A stretch of 64,000 nt of DNA. It comes from Lycocorax pyrrhopterus obiensis. Taxonomy: Eukaryota > Chordata > Aves > Passeriformes > Paradisaeidae. Position numbers and translations under genes: made by a program. The notes beneath the pieces are model-generated. The model worked only from the letters and a program-made list of their open reading frames with translations, was not told the origin of the DNA and did no database searches. The stretch covers positions 930,001 through 994,000 of the forward strand of contig JACSVZ010000039.1 in the NCBI GenBank assembly GCA_014706295.1, given 5' to 3'. Each line of letters begins with the position of its first letter. Position 1 is the first letter of the stretch. This document shows positions 11,601 to 24,905 of the stretch, piece after piece.

Positions 11601-14546
11601 AAAAAAAAGCTGCAACTAATTTCTTTTCCATTTTTCTGTTTGAATTCTTTTTCGAAATCATTTGGCATTTTGCTTTCTGCTCTGTGAAGTTTGACCTTTA
11701 AAGTTGCGAGCATGAATATTTCTTGTTTGTAATTTTTTTAAATAAATTTAATCAAGTCTTGATCCTTTGCACTTAAATAATCACTTATTATTAGTTCTGT
11801 GAAAATGAATATTTTCATCTGAACAGAAATTGAGGGCAAAGTTCTTGCCTATAGAACTTGTCTTTTAATTTTTTTTTTTTAACTTTCTAGAAAACTCTGA
11901 ATACTCACAACATAAAGCCTCCTGAATATGTTGGCCAGATTAATGTCCTCCCTAATACCAGGTATTTTTCCCTGCTTCTTGTAGGTGGGTATTTAAATTA
12001 TTAATCTTTCTGTTTTCCAGTCTGTGTTTAATCTATTAACATATTGATCTATGCACTTCTGAGATTATTTTCTTTAGAGTTGCCTGCAATTCTGAAAAAG
12101 ACAATGCTGTTTTGACATTAAGTGCCTCTCCACTCTTCTCTCTTGCCTGTTTGTCTATGAATTCCTTGCCAGAAAAGTTTTAGAAATTTCAAGTAATATT
12201 GCAGCAATGTTCAAAGGTCTAGTGATAGTTAATAAGATTCATTTTATGCTAACACAATATGAACTCCTTCTCTGTTTAATGATTGAGTTTTTTAATATTT
12301 GTAAGAAAGGAAATAAAAAATTTCTTCCCTTCAGGACCATCAGAACCCTGACTTTCCTGTGACACCTTGATTTTATTCTCTATCACTCATACGACATAGA
12401 CAATAGCTCCATAAAATCCTCAACTTCATGTCATGTACCATTAAGCTACTTACTGGCAGAATCTTCTTTTTCCATATGCTTGCTCCTAACATAATGCAAG
12501 TACAAGAGTAAAGCTGTTTAGTTTTGTGTTAATAATTGTTTCTAACTGCTTATCCATAGGTTTCATTTTCCCCTTCACTAGATGGGTATATTCCAGCGAA
12601 TGCACTAGTGTCAAACAAGAACCTGAGAAGAATAGTCATTTTTTTTTCATCCTAAATGGAGACATGTTTGTAGGCATATCATAGGCACAGACAGAAGCAG
12701 AGGTGAGCTAAATTTGGTTAGAAAAAATCTGGTCTGTCATGATTGGATCCAGGCAAGATAGTATTCAAAACAAGAGTAAAATGAAAATAATCAAATTTGT
12801 GTTCCTTCTCTGCAGCAGTGTCACTGGTTTTGGATTCCAGGAGCGTTGTAAATCTATGGTCTCCAAGGTGAACCACAATGCAGGGGCAGAATCACCTGAC
12901 CGGCAGCTTGCAATGTAGCATCATCAGTTGCTGGTCTGTTAAATGAGATGTTGCTCTACAGTCATGAAAAGGGGCTCAAAGTAAAATAAAACAGCAGTAC
13001 AGAGAGGAATAAAGACACTTTAAAGAGTTTCTTTGAATACACAATGGTTGTGGCCATCTGATAATAAACAAAAAAATCTTCCAATCACAAAATAGAAATT
13101 GGTGGGTTTTGGTAGAACCCTGACTGGCAGAGCGGAAAAATCTTATCATTGCAGCAACACATTTCCTAATGCTGCATTACATATTAATTAAAACTAATAT
13201 TGCTTGCATTAAGGACTTCAACTCATCACTAAGTTTCCTGGCAGAAAGCCTCTCTTGTTTTCAGAAAGGCATATTCACATCTTTCCTGACAATGTGCAAT
13301 AAACATAGGCTGAAGCCGATAAAGATTTGTTTTTGTTTTTTCTCCACCATGCAGACTATGCTTTTGCAAGACATAATTACCAAGACATAATTGCAAGACA
13401 TAATTCAATTTATCTAGAGATCCAAAGACTGAAGGTTCATTTAAATGATACACAGGCAGATTGTCTTTTGAATCCAGGTGCTTATGATGTGACTATCCTG
13501 GATCTGGGTTTCCCCTGCCTTGTCAGCAGCATTTCAATGCAGGCTCACATTCAGCACACTCCCTGGCTTCAGGAGGTTGTATCCTCTATACCCGGAAAGC
13601 CTGGCTCAATTGGTAAACCTGTGGCTCTTCAGAAGAGGCTACATTTTGTGGCTTAGCTGTACTCTTCTATAAACAGGGAAGCCATTAATAAGACAAACCA
13701 GCTTCTTGAGGAAAAATTGTGGCACTCAAGATAAGAAAAGAAATTTAGACATATGATAGAACAGGACAAGCAATGGGGAGGAATTCTCCCAGGAACAGCA
13801 AGCAGCAAGTAATATTGAAAATAAGAGCGATCTACCCTTTTTTTAATTATTATTTTTTAACTGCAATAAGAAGGTAATGCACAACTATCATGGACTGAGA
13901 AAGTGAGATCAGTAGTTACAGTAGGACTCTCTATTTTTAAGAATATTTTGGAGCTGAAAAGCAAAACAAGAGCAACAAAATGTTCATTATGAGTAAAACT
14001 TTCTTAACTAAGGATTTTGTGTCAGAAGAAGAATTATCAGATTCTTTCATTACAGTCATCTTATTCATTGCCTTCAAATATCAAATATTTTTTCATAATC
14101 ATGAACAGTTGAAAACTTTTTCAACTTTTGCTGATGATTTTTGCTGCTCATGAATACTTCTGGATGTATCCTTGCCTCTCAGACATCTTTTCTATTTTTA
14201 ATGACAGTCAGGTATCTGTCTTCCTTTTGATCTGACATAGCCTTTTTCTTCCACTATGTTACCAGATATTTATTATTTCCTATATCTGTATTTAATATAA
14301 TGATTTACTTTTCTCCTGGAATAAAGAACATTTTATGAAGAACAATCAGGAAGATATAAATTTTGCTTCTAATTTGCTCATTTATACTTTCATTTAATAA
14401 TGCGAGTTTGCTCTATGTAAGCAAGAAAGAACAAAGGCATTGAAAAGGAAGGTTCTTGTAGCACCTAGGAGTACCTGCTAATTGGTTTGCTTCTTAGGAT
14501 CCTATTTCTTAATCAGAACACTTACACACACTCTGCCCATCCTATG
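11601..14546. other. Non-coding AT-rich DNA
   Basis: About 3 kb with no recognised gene or transposon. It contains poly-T and poly-A runs and a small 13-bp triplication at 13366-13405. The longest reading frame (109 codons at 13327, plus strand) spans that triplication and is not credible. Confidence 0.55.
13366..13405. repeat. Three-copy 12-13 bp tandem repeat
   Basis: GCAAGACATAATT occurs at 13366-13378 and 13393-13405, with a 12-bp copy (CAAGACATAATT) between them at 13381-13392. The copies are otherwise identical. Confidence 0.85.
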
Positions 14547-15120
14547 TGTGGGGGGGGGGGTGGTGTGAGGCGGGAGTTGTCTTCTTTTTTTACAAAATTT
14601 TTACTATGCAGGGAGAATGCCAAAATTCTCTGTCTTTGTAAAGCTTCCCATTGGCAAGTGATGTCTGGCTACTTCCCAGGAAGCAGGGCCTCAGCACATG
14701 TAGCAGTTTCTCCAGAAGGCAAACGCTGGGATCAACGAATGCTCCCCCTTCATCCTCCTTCCCTTATCGTTTATATTCGAGCTGATGTCATATGATATGG
14801 AATATCCCTTTGGTTAATTTGGGTCAGCTGGCCTGGTTGGGTCCCCTCCCAGGATCTTGCCCACTCCCAGCCCCTTGACGGCGGGAAGGAAAGTTGGAGA
14901 AAGAACACTGATGCTGTGCCAGCACTGCTCAGCAGTAGCCAAAACACTGGTGGGTTTTCAACACCTTTCCAGTTATCCATGCAGAGCACAGCACAGGGAG
15001 GGCTGCTGTGGGAAAGTGAACTTCAGCTTGCCCAGATCCAATACAATCATCTTTGAAGCCCTCTGCTGGACCCACACCCGGAGCTCCACGTCTCTCTTGT
15101 ACTGAGGAGCATACAGTATG
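14547..15120 (+). mobile_element. Degraded LTR of an avian endogenous retrovirus
   Basis: Several blocks match an avian ERV LTR type I know in outline: ATTGGCAAGTGATGTCTGGC near 14650, GAAGCAGGGCCTCAGCAC near 14680, ATATGGAATATCCCTTTGGT near 14796, GGGTCAGCTGGCC at 14821, and CACCCGGAGCTCCACGTCTC near 15074. They lie in the expected order on the plus strand. The 3' end does not finish in CA and the 5' end falls in a poly-G run, so both limits are approximate. CTATG at 14542-14546 and 15121-15125 may be a target-site duplication but could be chance. No internal viral genes remain beside it. Part of the right end may be leader sequence just outside the LTR. Confidence 0.75.
14550..14560. repeat. 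Poly-G run (11 G)
   Basis: Eleven consecutive G at the probable left end of the LTR remnant. It is prone to sequencing and length error. Confidence 0.95.
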
Positions 15121-15125
15121 CTATG

Positions 15126-18100
15126 CTTGAAAAAAATTATAAAGCAAACTTTTGATAATCACAGAATGCAAGGTTGAAATATATAGTATTGTTTGTATGT
15201 AAAGCATTCAAACCCATTAAAAAAACAGAGTAGAATTTTTTTTATTTGTGTTTATTTGATTTTGCAATCTGAACAGCACTTTGCTATACAGTAATACAGA
15301 AATTTATCTATTAGCTTTGAAGAATAAGTCCAGTAACTACATGAGATGACTGTAGCAGTCACCTGGCATATAACCATGGTAGTATTTGCCTTTACAATTG
15401 ATACAAACTGAGCTTTTGCTTCCATCTGAATTTATTTTTTGAGCACGGAAGTATCTGAAAGCATGACTTGGATATTCTAAAAGTACAGTAAAATTGTATG
15501 TTAATTTTGAAGGATAATAGTAAATAGTTAAGCCATTGGGTAATCATTTGAGAAAATGTTCTAAATCATCTTGTCCATCCCAGCAGTGCAGCTTTTCAGT
15601 TCCTCCAACTCCTGCAACTAACCTGCCCCTGCTCCCCTTCCACTGGTGAGTTTCTGGACACTGCAAGACATCATAATCCAGCATGTGAAATTTCTTTTAT
15701 TTATGAGTGTCATATACTCATCCAAAAAAGCACAAGTATGTAATTTTCCCTCAGTACCTTTGCTGCCATTTGGAATGAAGAATGGCTGTGTATAATTGTT
15801 AGCAGTTATTTCAGATAATTCAATTTTTGAAAATGAATATAATTTTCTTTCTGGCTCATGTTCTTTTTCACTGTGTCTCGTTCTTGCAGGACTGTTCATT
15901 TCTCTAAAGGCAGTTCATTTCTATAACTGAGAGACTTTATAAACAGTCACAGACAATTTTAATTACTTTAACAACATAAAAACAAGATCAATACATCACA
16001 GAAGGCAGAAATGCTATCTAACCTTTGAGCTTGTCTTGACAACATTTAATGTCAGCATGCAGCTGGAGAAGGACCAAGCTCTGGTGCTTTTATTCACTCT
16101 TGGCAAATGCTGGGAGAGTCTTAATGAAGGTGAATGATGTGTGTCCTCTAATGCACAGGGCTGAATGCACACCATGATGCCTCACCTTCATAAGCAAACT
16201 TTGATGGTTTGTTCCATGATTAATGGTGGTTTTTTCCCAGAAAAACACTAGTCAAAGAATCCCAGTCATCAGCAGCAACAGCACACCAGACCACAGACAC
16301 TACCCTGCTGAAAAGACAAGACTGGTGCTTATGCAATACCTGCTTTTGTGGGTACAAAAGTCAATTCCAAGCCCTTCAGGTCAGGTGTACACGCCACAGC
16401 TGAGAGCTGGCGGAGACTCAGCCCATGCCCAGGAAGGAAATGGCACTCTCCTATCCCCATGGCTGGAAGATTAGCTACCACAGTCCAAAACCACTGAAAA
16501 AGCTCTGTCCACCCAGTCTTTGCAGCTAAGCTGAGAGTTTGGAAGGAGGGAAAGGATACAGGAACATGCAGCACTTTGACAACAAAGAATTAGCCATCTG
16601 AACTGAGATAAGGTGCAAAGATAAGATAGCACAACTCCTTCTCTAGGAGCCATAGGGATGCAGCATTTCATGGATATTTGGCCTAAGTCCACCACTCTTT
16701 CACCCATATATTACACATTATCCCAACTTTTAGGGGAGCACATGACTCCCATATCCATTTCCATTTCTTAGTGGAAAAAAAGTGCCATGAAACTCCTATT
16801 TGCAGATGAATATTTGGTTAAGTATTAAAAAACCCCCACACTCCAAGTCTCAGAATGATATAAACCTACAGGAGGCTTATTTTGTCCCTTTAACAAAATA
16901 AATATAATTTGAGGCTCTTGTTGCTCTATGCCAATTTCCAGTTTTTCCATTGCTCAAATACTTTTCCAAATCAAAACTAGGGCACACATTGTTATGATGC
17001 TAAACAGGTCAACATATTTCTGCAAAATTTATATTTCTAAGGCAAAACAAAACCTCATAATATCTATGTTTTTTGCGAAGCAAAAGATGCACTCTGAATC
17101 TTTGCAATTATGTACAATATTCCTGAAATACAAATGAATTATATTTGCGGGTTAAATTTTCTTAAAATTAATTACCAAAACACGTAGAAAAAAGAAATAT
17201 GGATACATCTTTTACCTCAAAGCAACAGGATTTTGATTAATTTCTAGGATTTCTTGAGCTCAGAAAGGATCCTTGCTAACTTGCAAGCCATTATGTGGAA
17301 GCCCCAGAGGTACTCTGATGTGATGCTGTGCACACTCTCAACCACCTCCCAGATGAAAGAAAGGTCTGTATTTTCTTGTGGGTATTCAACTAAGTAATTT
17401 GGTCCTGCAATTAGTCAGGGTTTATTTGAATGACAGAAGAAGCCAAAAGGACTTACATTTCCTTGATACTTTATTCTAGCCATTTGGTTTTCACCTCTAA
17501 CCAATGACACAGCATGACTGTGATTCCAGGAGGGAAGAAAAGAAAAAAGCACTTGTCAGTCATTTTGTTAATGATAACCCTGAGCTTTTATACACATTTT
17601 TCTACATAAAATTTACCATATCATCTTTATTAGATTATGATTGCTTCCACTGCATTCACTTTTAGTTCTTTTGTGACACTATAGCAAGCTGTGCTGTGCT
17701 AGACTCTTGTTTTAGCAGGGTCATCATCTGAAATCACTTCAGACAGAAAGTATTCACTATCTCTTCTCAGTGATTCCAGGTTTTCAAATGTATTTTACTG
17801 GCATCATGTTTGTAGTACTCCAAGCAAGTCAAATATGAAAGTGTTTGTTTCTGCTTTTGTAATGCAGAAATATCAGGTTTCACTCTTGCCCAATGCATGT
17901 CCAAAGTTTTATACAATTAACAGACAGAAAACTGGTTGCGTATTTGTCAAAAGCTGGTTAAAAGATGGTTAAAAGATGGTTAAAGATGTCAAAAGATGGT
18001 AAAAGATGAAATATGTCTTGCAGTCACATAAAGCTCCATGTACTCAGTTTTCACTAGTAATAATTATGCACAAAATTACCTGCCACCTTCAACATCTGGC

Positions 18101-21100
18101 TGGAACAAGGATAAAATACTTTACTGAGTTGTATCAATTACCCTTAGTTTCTTGCTTAACATGACTTAGCTTTTCCTTAACTCAATAGGGTGGAGACTTG
18201 ATGCTTCTGTTAAATAATGTAAAATCCATTCATGGAGACATTCTGGTTTGTTGACCCATCTTAAATCAGCATTTGCCTTCTTTGTTAGACTAGACTTTGA
18301 GTTCAGAATTTGGCAGCTTGGAAAACAAGACAGTGAAAAACAGTGTCTACATTAGTTATTAAATACCCGACGTAGTGCAAAGAAGCATTTGCCCAGTGGC
18401 TTCAAGACAGGAGCTGGGACAGAAAGAACTACTTAAAAAACACCTACTGGAATGAGAGTTATTTGTCTTCTGCTTTTCATCAACATTTTGTCCTTTCAGG
18501 CAATTTTTTAAAAGATGCTGTAAGCTCAAGTGGCCTATTGAAAAGTTCTAAACCGCCTTAAGTAGGAAGATTTAGCAGGCTCATGATTGACAGATGGTAA
18601 CAAGTCTCAAAAGGATTTATGGAGTATGAGAGCCTTTGGTCTCCAAGAGCTCCTTATATTATATCTAACATGTCAAGGGTACAAACTACAAAGAAGGAAA
18701 ATCTTTGAAGATTTTAATAAAAAGAAAAAAAGGTCCTAAATTGGAGCACTGAATGAATGAGTCTGGACAACACTGCACAGCAATGGGGAAAGAAAGACAC
18801 AGTACACAAAAAGAACTTCTGTACATTGTGTGGTGGTCACTGCTCCAATGTCCAACTTGCAACATTTTGCCTTTGCAGATTAATCTGCAGATGTGATGAA
18901 GATATGCTCCAAACTTTATCACAGGAAGAGAGATACAGAGACTTAAACATAAGCGGGTGTGTTCCACTAATCCTGGCTCTCTCCAGGAAGTAGTTACTTG
19001 AGGTTTCACAGACCTGAAACAGGACATCTAAGTATCCTCTTCACAAAGCGGGTCAGGTCTTTAATTCAAAGATGTCTCCCTACACCCACCTGTTTTTATT
19101 CATCTCATGTGTATGAAAGCTTCAGTTTTCTACTGATCTCAAGCAGATATTTTCAAGCATTTCATCTTTATGGAGGATACAATAATTTCAGAGTATGAGG
19201 AATACCTATTTGTTGACTCATGGAAACTATTTCCACCCTCACAGTAAGGAAATTATTAAATGCTGCTACTCTACAGTTCATGCATAAGGCTCTCTTCATG
19301 TCAGTAATTCTGGTAGAAATCAAATACATTGTAGGTGGACATCTCACCTAACTTCAGTGTTCTAGAAATTATACTTTTATTTGAAAAAATCTTGAATATG
19401 ACACAGTACAACTTACCAGCAGTACAGTGTTCTGCAGTCCTCGCTAAATCATTCAAACAAGAAAGGCAAATTTCTTTGGTTTTCTATCAGCAACTGGAAA
19501 TACCAAACATGAGAATGTGAATCATCCTTTCTCTCTCTTCCTCCACTCTTATCAAAGATGTATCTTTAGCATTTTGATGCACTTTCACACAGCAATTTCC
19601 TATGGGCCACAAGTGAGAGATAGGAAGTGGTCATCAGCTGTTTGCATCTGCGGCCAATGGATACTAGCCAACCTCCTGGTACAAAACCCATTAATTCTCA
19701 GCAAAGAGTAAATTCTAAAATGCCTAGAGAATTACAGAGAGGTGTTACCACTATTACATTTTCTACAAGCATTCCACTGATTTCTTTTTCCTAGCTCTCT
19801 CTAGCCAAGTAGCGTAGAAACTCTTTGTCCATGAGTAAAGAAAATACATAAACTGAGAACAGGTGGGGTTTTTTTTTAATGAAAGGGGCAAAATCCCTGC
19901 AGATTTTATTTTTTTCCCTATGTGCTGGTATCAAAGCATAAATATACAGGCAGAAAAGCTTAATTATGTATGACTGTTTCAATCCCTTTAAAGGTCTTTG
20001 TTGCTTCCAGGGGAGTGATTTTTGTTAAAAGCTAGTGACTGAACTAGAAGCCAAAGGCCACATAAACTGCTTATCTATTGATTAGTTAGTAGAAAGTGCA
20101 CAATTGCAAAGACTGAATCGGTTTTGTTAGGAGGCACCTTGAGTTTTACAATAAATGTCAAGTGTAATTTGGGACTAAAAACAAAGAATTGAGTGGCTGC
20201 CTTTAGACACAATCTGACAGCTCAAACTCATTTGTCAAACCAGAGGGAGCCTAATAATAACTTATTCAGGCAAATGTGACATTATCCAGCACAGAAATAT
20301 GCTGGAAATGGTTCACTTTGTTTCTACATACAAATGTTTTCTGTACTTCACTGATAGTCACTGGCAAATTATGTGGCAAACCTCTCCTTATTCATGTCTC
20401 CAATTTTTTTTGTTCTTGAAATTACATGCCGTGCTTGGTATGATGAAATCATTCTTTGCAATTGAAATATCCAGAATATTACAGTACTTCTTATTATACA
20501 GACAGTTATTGTGTAAAATTACAGCAGCCAAAAGTTAAGGCTTCAATGTGTATCTTACCATCTTTTTTCTTATAAAGACTTCATTTTTCTTATATATGTT
20601 TCATTTTAATGGCTGATCAAAAAAATGATGTTGTTAATTAATATCAGAGTGCATCTACTCTTTACCTCCTGCCACATACTGTTAATTCGCGTGTCTTTCC
20701 AATCACCTCTGTCAAAATAGACAAACATTTATTGATAAGTATTGTGACACCAAACACGCTATTCCTGTGGTGCTTCTATTCCACAAATCATGTTGGAGCT
20801 GTACAAAGGGTCTTATCCACTCTTGGAACTCTAAGTTAATATGTCTGTAGCTTGGGGGTATGGAAATTGTGACAGCTACAGGGCTAAGAAATACCACTTA
20901 TTACTCAGTATAGTACATAATGTTACATGTTTTGATATGTCATTCTGCACCATTCTCTTACAACAAAACCATTGAAAATTTAGGTGATCAGCTTTTGCTT
21001 TACCTTGTGAAAACCCCAAACTTACATGCCTTGATTTCCTCTCATTAAGAAGCACTGCTTATGGCAGTAATTTAGATGGAAATTATGGGTGTTTCATGGC

Positions 21101-22623
21101 TGCACTAATTCAGATTTCTATTGTGAGAAAGAAATGCTTGGGTTTGGTAAGATACTTTACAAATACAAGGCATCATTTTAGATACCTAGAAACCTCCTTG
21201 CCATTTTTACATGCTCAAGTACCTAATTTTTAATTTCAGCTCTGTTCTGTCTCGATGTATTTCCCTCCATTATGAACTGAGGGATAGCCAACTCAAAATT
21301 CCTATTTATCAGCCTGAGGCAAAGCAAGAGAACTTTCACTTCCACAGCAGAGATTCACGCCTCAAGTTACTTTCAGGTCCTGTGTAGTCCTTGGCTATTT
21401 GCCCTGGTTACCCTTCACTTCTCCCTCCCTCCTACCAGGTGCTACTGGAACTGCCTGTTCTCCTATTGCAAGGTCCAGCCCTGCCTCTCCTGGAGGAGAT
21501 GGCTAATAGGGTGATGGGAAATAAAGGGGCTGTGGTAGGGCCAATGCACGTCAGAAGGCAAAGTGACAGTTTTCTAACATCTGCTACCAAAGCAGCATCT
21601 GTAGGCCTCCTGCTGCATTGCTTTACAGCTACAGGGTTGAAGTTGAGAAACTGGAACTATGGCCTCATCCTGCTCCCATGACCAGGACTACAGAGTGCCT
21701 TACAGCTCCAGGCATTTTTCTCTTCTTATGCTCAGGGGCCTGAAATTCCAGAATCCATGAACTTGGTTTGGAAGACATCAAGCACCTCTAGTCCTACCAA
21801 GTCATTAAGAGCTGTGACCATTACCCTACCACTCCTCCAATGGCCTTTTTACTACAGATGGGCAAAATAAAAAGTTGGTCTCTAGAGAAAGCATGTTAGG
21901 AAGCGGGATTCAGTTCATGTGCTACGACTCCCCATCTCATGCCTCTTTTGCAAGGTAATACTCTATTATTTCTTTCTGATCTTGAGGCTAAAGGCAGAGA
22001 TTTCAGTAGCAGCAGTAGAAGAAAATGATCTCCTGGAGGATTCCAGCTACTAGATTTGTGCAGGCTCAAATCATGAATTGCTGTGGAAAGGCAATACAGC
22101 AGCAAGGATAGGTGTAATAAAAGACATTTTCTAGGCTGATATTGATCACCATCATCATTCCTTCTTGCTTTTGTTTCTATTCAAATGAATTCTAGCCATT
22201 TCAAGCATATAGACTTGATTTCTCTCTGGATTTATTTTTTCTCCTTCCACTCAGATGGGTTTATTATGCAATAACAGTACAATGAGTGCTAGGTGGGAAG
22301 TAATGATTCATTTAATTATTTGTTTGGCTTGGATATAATAGCTTTCTAGAATTTGCTTTGGAACACAACATTTCTCAAGAGTCTTAGCAATTATTTTAAA
22401 ATTGCAATCCAGTGGGTGCTCAGATGGGCTGGACTAGTAAAATATGAACAAAAGCTCAGAAATAGTGAACAAGAATTTGCATTGTTTAAATATAAAATAA
22501 AATAAAAAAAAAGCAGCTCTTTCTGTCCTTCTCTCCCTATGGAAAAAAAAATAAAGACCATTATTTATCCAAATTAAAAGCAAAAAAATTCCCAAATACC
22601 TCACTCAGTACATAAAATTTTAA
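15126..22623. other. Non-coding AT-rich DNA
   Basis: About 7.5 kb without a recognisable transposon tail, LTR or exon. The only structured feature is the 11-bp minisatellite at 17946-18007. A modestly GC-richer stretch at 21390-21700 contains a 97-codon frame on the plus strand (21391-21681), which shows no recognised domain. All other frames are short. Confidence 0.5.
17946..18007. repeat. Minisatellite, 10-11 bp unit
   Basis: Five units of GGTTAAAAGAT or its 10-bp variants run from 17956 to 18007 (two 11-bp units, then three 10-bp units with small changes), preceded by a degenerate unit at 17946-17955. Confidence 0.9.
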
Positions 22624-22707
22624 AATCATAGACTCATATAATAATTTGAGTTAGAAGTGACCTTTAAAGGTCATCTAGTTCAATCTCCCCGCAATGAGCA
22701 GAGACAA
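22624..22707 (-). mobile_element. CR1 LINE 3' tail, severely 5'-truncated
   Basis: On the plus strand AATCATAGACTCAT is followed by a TTAGAAGTGACCTTTAAAGG segment and TCATCTAGTTCAATCTCC, ending GCAATGAGCAGAGACA. This is the complement of the terminal part of an avian CR1 3' UTR (tail, then '...aggtcccttccaacc...'). Only about 85 bp remain, with no coding part. It belongs to a different CR1 subfamily from the pair at 3-6 kb. Confidence 0.85.
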
Positions 22708-24874
22708 AACAAAAAAGGGGGCTTTTCATATGTCAGCTGTTGATTTCAATGTTAGGGCTGACTTTACATACGAAGTTTCCATTGCAATCTTTCTGAGGCA
22801 GCAGCAGAAAAGCAGTGTGCCACTCCTGTGCAATTCTGACTAGAACTTCTAGCAGCCTCATAGAAAAGCTAGCAGAAAGGTGATAAAGCCCACTATGTTG
22901 GAATCATGAACAAAATGAAAAGCAGAATCCCTCTTACGTGGATTTCTAGTCCTTCCAGCAAGAAGCAGACAACCTCTTAAAATACAAAATGACAGCACTG
23001 CTCCTTGCAGACCCAGCACTGCATCTTTGTGGGGATTATCCCTGGTTACTGTACTCACTGGGGCGTGAGAAACCGACTTTGGACCCAGCTTCTGATTGTT
23101 TTCCTGTTTGGCAAGGAGGTCCTGGTCCCATTGTGTCAGATGTGAACACGTTATTATTCAGATGAATGGGCACAAAGGGCCGAGACTGTTTTCAGAGACG
23201 CTGCCGTATGTGGGGGAGGGTGGGGTTGTTGATAATTATTGTGACAGGAGAGCATCACTCTAAAAATGCTCTTCTTAAAACATTTCACTTTGTTCATGAT
23301 ACTTAACACTTTATTTCCTCTGGAACAGTGGGAACACCCTCAGATCTCCTCAGAAGGTCCTCACACTCTCTCTGCTCAAGACAGAAAGCAGACTGTGACC
23401 ATATACAATAAGCATTATGCAAAATTTAATTGATAAAAAAGATCCATGTGTAGGTTTAGAGACAAAGAAAACATTTTTTCCCAATAAAATAGCATGGATG
23501 ATGGAAGCTATAACAATTTAAAAGTGGATTAAAATCAATAAACTTGCAAAATTATGCACCAGAGAATAGGTAATAAAAAATGGTAATTTTACTTGGGTGT
23601 GTTTTTGGCCAAGTACTAAAGTTTTAGTGACATAAATTTGAAATAGCTTAAAATGGCTTTTCATTTAGAGTAAGTCAGAACTATATTCATTACATTTTCT
23701 TCAGTACAAGAGATCATTATTTTAAAAAGACTGCAATTGTTTTTCCTTATGTGAAGAGAATAAGCTTCAGCAAGTGGAAAAGCTCTTGTGTACCACAGGT
23801 AAAAGTCATGTCAGAAAATTTTTCATACAGGATCCATACAATTGGTATTTGAAAGTAATAAAATAAGAGGGTGAAATTGTAAGAGGGTAAAATCATTCCA
23901 TTCTCCTCTGAAGAAAATAAATGTGTATGGGAAAAACACATGCTATATCTTTGAGGATAATCTACGGTATTATTCTAGAAGTCAATTCTGTCAAGACCTT
24001 GTTATCCACAGTGTAGTACTTTTGTGAACACGAACATTTTTTGCAGTTCCTGCTTGAAAATCAATGTGGACTTTTACTGCTTCAAGGACACTTCATGAAG
24101 CACTGGAAACAGGATCATATCCCTCCTGTTGTGAACAAGTTAATGTCTGGCTTCAACAGAGGCAGAGATCTCCACACATTAATTTTTTTTCTTTATTTAG
24201 TTTTATCCCTTTTTGTGTGTAAACATATTCTGCTGTGTAACATTTTTGTATCTATGGTGATACCAGTTTAAGGTGATAGGAAAAACTAGATTTAGAGATG
24301 GAAGCAATATTTTTTACACCACCAAATGGCATATTTTTTAAAAGTAAGGGTCTTTCAGCCTCACAATCACTCCTTAAGGTCTTCATCATATTACAACTGT
24401 CGCTTGAGTATGTAGTTGTTAATAATTAAAAAAAAAACCAAAACCCACAATACAGTCCTTTTTAAATATCTTCACAGTTATCTAATAAAAAGTAAAATAT
24501 AGAAGTTGAATAAGCAGTATTATCAATATATTGCTTTTTAATTAGTTCTTCTCCCAAAGGATCATCCACTAAAACAATTTTAAAAAGAAGAAAAAAATAA
24601 GTGAAGCAAGAAAGTGTAAATCTTCATAGTCCCTCTAGAGCATAAACTGTGATGTGAACTAAGCTGGACCTTCTCCATAACTATAAGAACACAAAACAAC
24701 TCCAAAATGAAGGTTGAAGTAGTTTTTTCTCTTTGCATGGTGATACATTCGTTTAAGAAAAGGGTACCACTCAGATTTGTAGAGCTTTTTAAAAACATTT
24801 TAATTCTAAATGGTCAACTTTATTTTTTAAACCTCCTATAAAAATATGTTAAAGATAAACTGTTTTAATTAAAA

Positions 24875-24905
24875 AATTTAATTTAATTTTGAATTAAATT
24901 AAATT
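24875..24905. repeat. Perfect AT-only inverted repeat (hairpin)
   Basis: A 14-bp arm (24875-24888, AATTTAATTTAATT) is followed by a 3-base loop (TTG) and its exact reverse complement (24892-24905). It lies inside a longer AATTT/AAATT-type low-complexity tract (about 24866-24924). Confidence 0.9.

Noticed and set aside
21837..21870. Possible reverse-strand MIR start (TTTTACTACAGATGGGCAAAAT)
   Set aside because: Only one weak box, with no second MIR box at the expected distance.
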